A stretch of 24,106 nt of DNA from Planctomycetaceae bacterium (lineage in GTDB: Bacteria; Planctomycetota; Planctomycetia; Planctomycetales; Planctomycetaceae). The stretch covers positions 1 through 24,106 of the forward strand of contig JALQWE010000004.1 in assembly GCA_023258825.1 (NCBI GenBank), read 5' to 3'. The position numbers and the translations under genes were made by a program. Under the pieces are notes generated by a model, which had not been told where the DNA came from, did no database searches, and was given only the letters and a program-made list of their open reading frames with translations. This document shows, piece by piece, positions 23,917 to 24,106 of this stretch. Each line of letters opens with the position of its first letter. Position 1 is the stretch's first letter.

Positions 23917-24106
23917 GAACGATCTTCCTGTTTGTGCGACCGCAGCCCCGAACCCGTGCGCCCGCTACCCGCATCCTGTGAACGACGATTCACACCCCCC
24001 GAAGAAGATCGTAGCCCCGCCGTTCCTACTTCACCCCCCGCGTCCTCCGCAAATGTCTTCAGGACTCGCCGAAGGAAATTTGTGTGCCGACAACTCTGCC
24101 CCTGAA
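23913..24106 (-). CDS. Partial upstream operon gene (C-terminal end only)
   Basis: A frame enters at the right edge and stays open for 63 codons to a TGA at 23915-23913. That stop overlaps the next ATG by ATGA, exactly like three other junctions in this operon. The visible tail contains HTNFLRRVLKTFAEDAGG and a hydrophilic Ser/Gly/Arg-rich end QEDRS. It has no membrane helix and is too short to identify. In related operons an RDD-family membrane protein often precedes SpoIIM, but that is a guess from context and nothing in this tail confirms it. Confidence 0.55.
   Translation of the reverse strand, partial: QGQSCRHTNFLRRVLKTFAEDAGGEVGTAGLRSSSGGVNRRSQDAGSGRTGSGLRSHKQEDRS

Overview
The window looks like a piece of a planctomycete chromosome (Planctomycetota). 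This rests on several features together: a secreted sulfatase with a C-S-P-T-R active site, a Ser/Thr kinase with a C-terminal multi-pass membrane half, a compact MoxR/DUF58/DUF4350/DUF4129/SpoIIM membrane operon, long spacers between many housekeeping genes, and short repeated palindromes in those spacers. No rRNA or tRNA gene was recognised, so the phylum call is an inference. Almost all genes lie on the minus strand; the first gene, a nucleotide-sugar epimerase, is the only intact gene on the plus strand.

Layout, left to right. (a) 174-1148: an extended-SDR sugar-nucleotide epimerase/dehydratase, convergent with what follows. (b) 1218-4398: murF and murE, two successive peptidoglycan-precursor ligases. 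MurE carries the DNPR motif of meso-diaminopimelate-adding enzymes. (c) 4538-6992: bioB (biotin synthase) and mnmA (tRNA 2-thiouridylase), each followed by a clear hairpin. (d) 7239-8933: a membrane-anchored Ser/Thr kinase. (e) 9564-10163: leuD, without leuC in the window. (f) 10485-11960: a secreted sulfatase. Its 5' side is fused in frame to a decayed coding segment that resembles the C-terminal half of a GspK-type minor pseudopilin.

(g) 12501-15593 is an accessory zone. It holds a 198-bp segment bounded by 11-bp inverted repeats, a second inverted repeat, and a complete AbiEi/AbiEii toxin-antitoxin pair preceded by a strikingly symmetric operator. It also holds an orphan coding-like fragment, a TCACA microsatellite and a cluster of hairpins downstream of gltD. 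(h) 15594-17093: gltD, the glutamate synthase small subunit, with a good intrinsic terminator.

(i) 17392-24106: one tightly packed minus-strand operon, read from the right edge: an unidentified partial gene, SpoIIM/DUF95 membrane protein, a five-helix membrane protein, DUF4129 protein, DUF4350 protein, MoxR AAA+ ATPase, DUF58 protein. Four of the junctions are four-base ATGA stop/start overlaps, one junction overlaps by 32 bases, and only one has a real gap (68 bases). That argues for a co-translated membrane complex in which the MoxR ATPase acts with the DUF58 vWA-like protein and four integral membrane partners.

I did not find a CRISPR array, an intact transposase or a phage module. The most unusual items are the MoxR-centred membrane operon, whose function remains undefined, and the AbiE operator with its decayed-gene surroundings.
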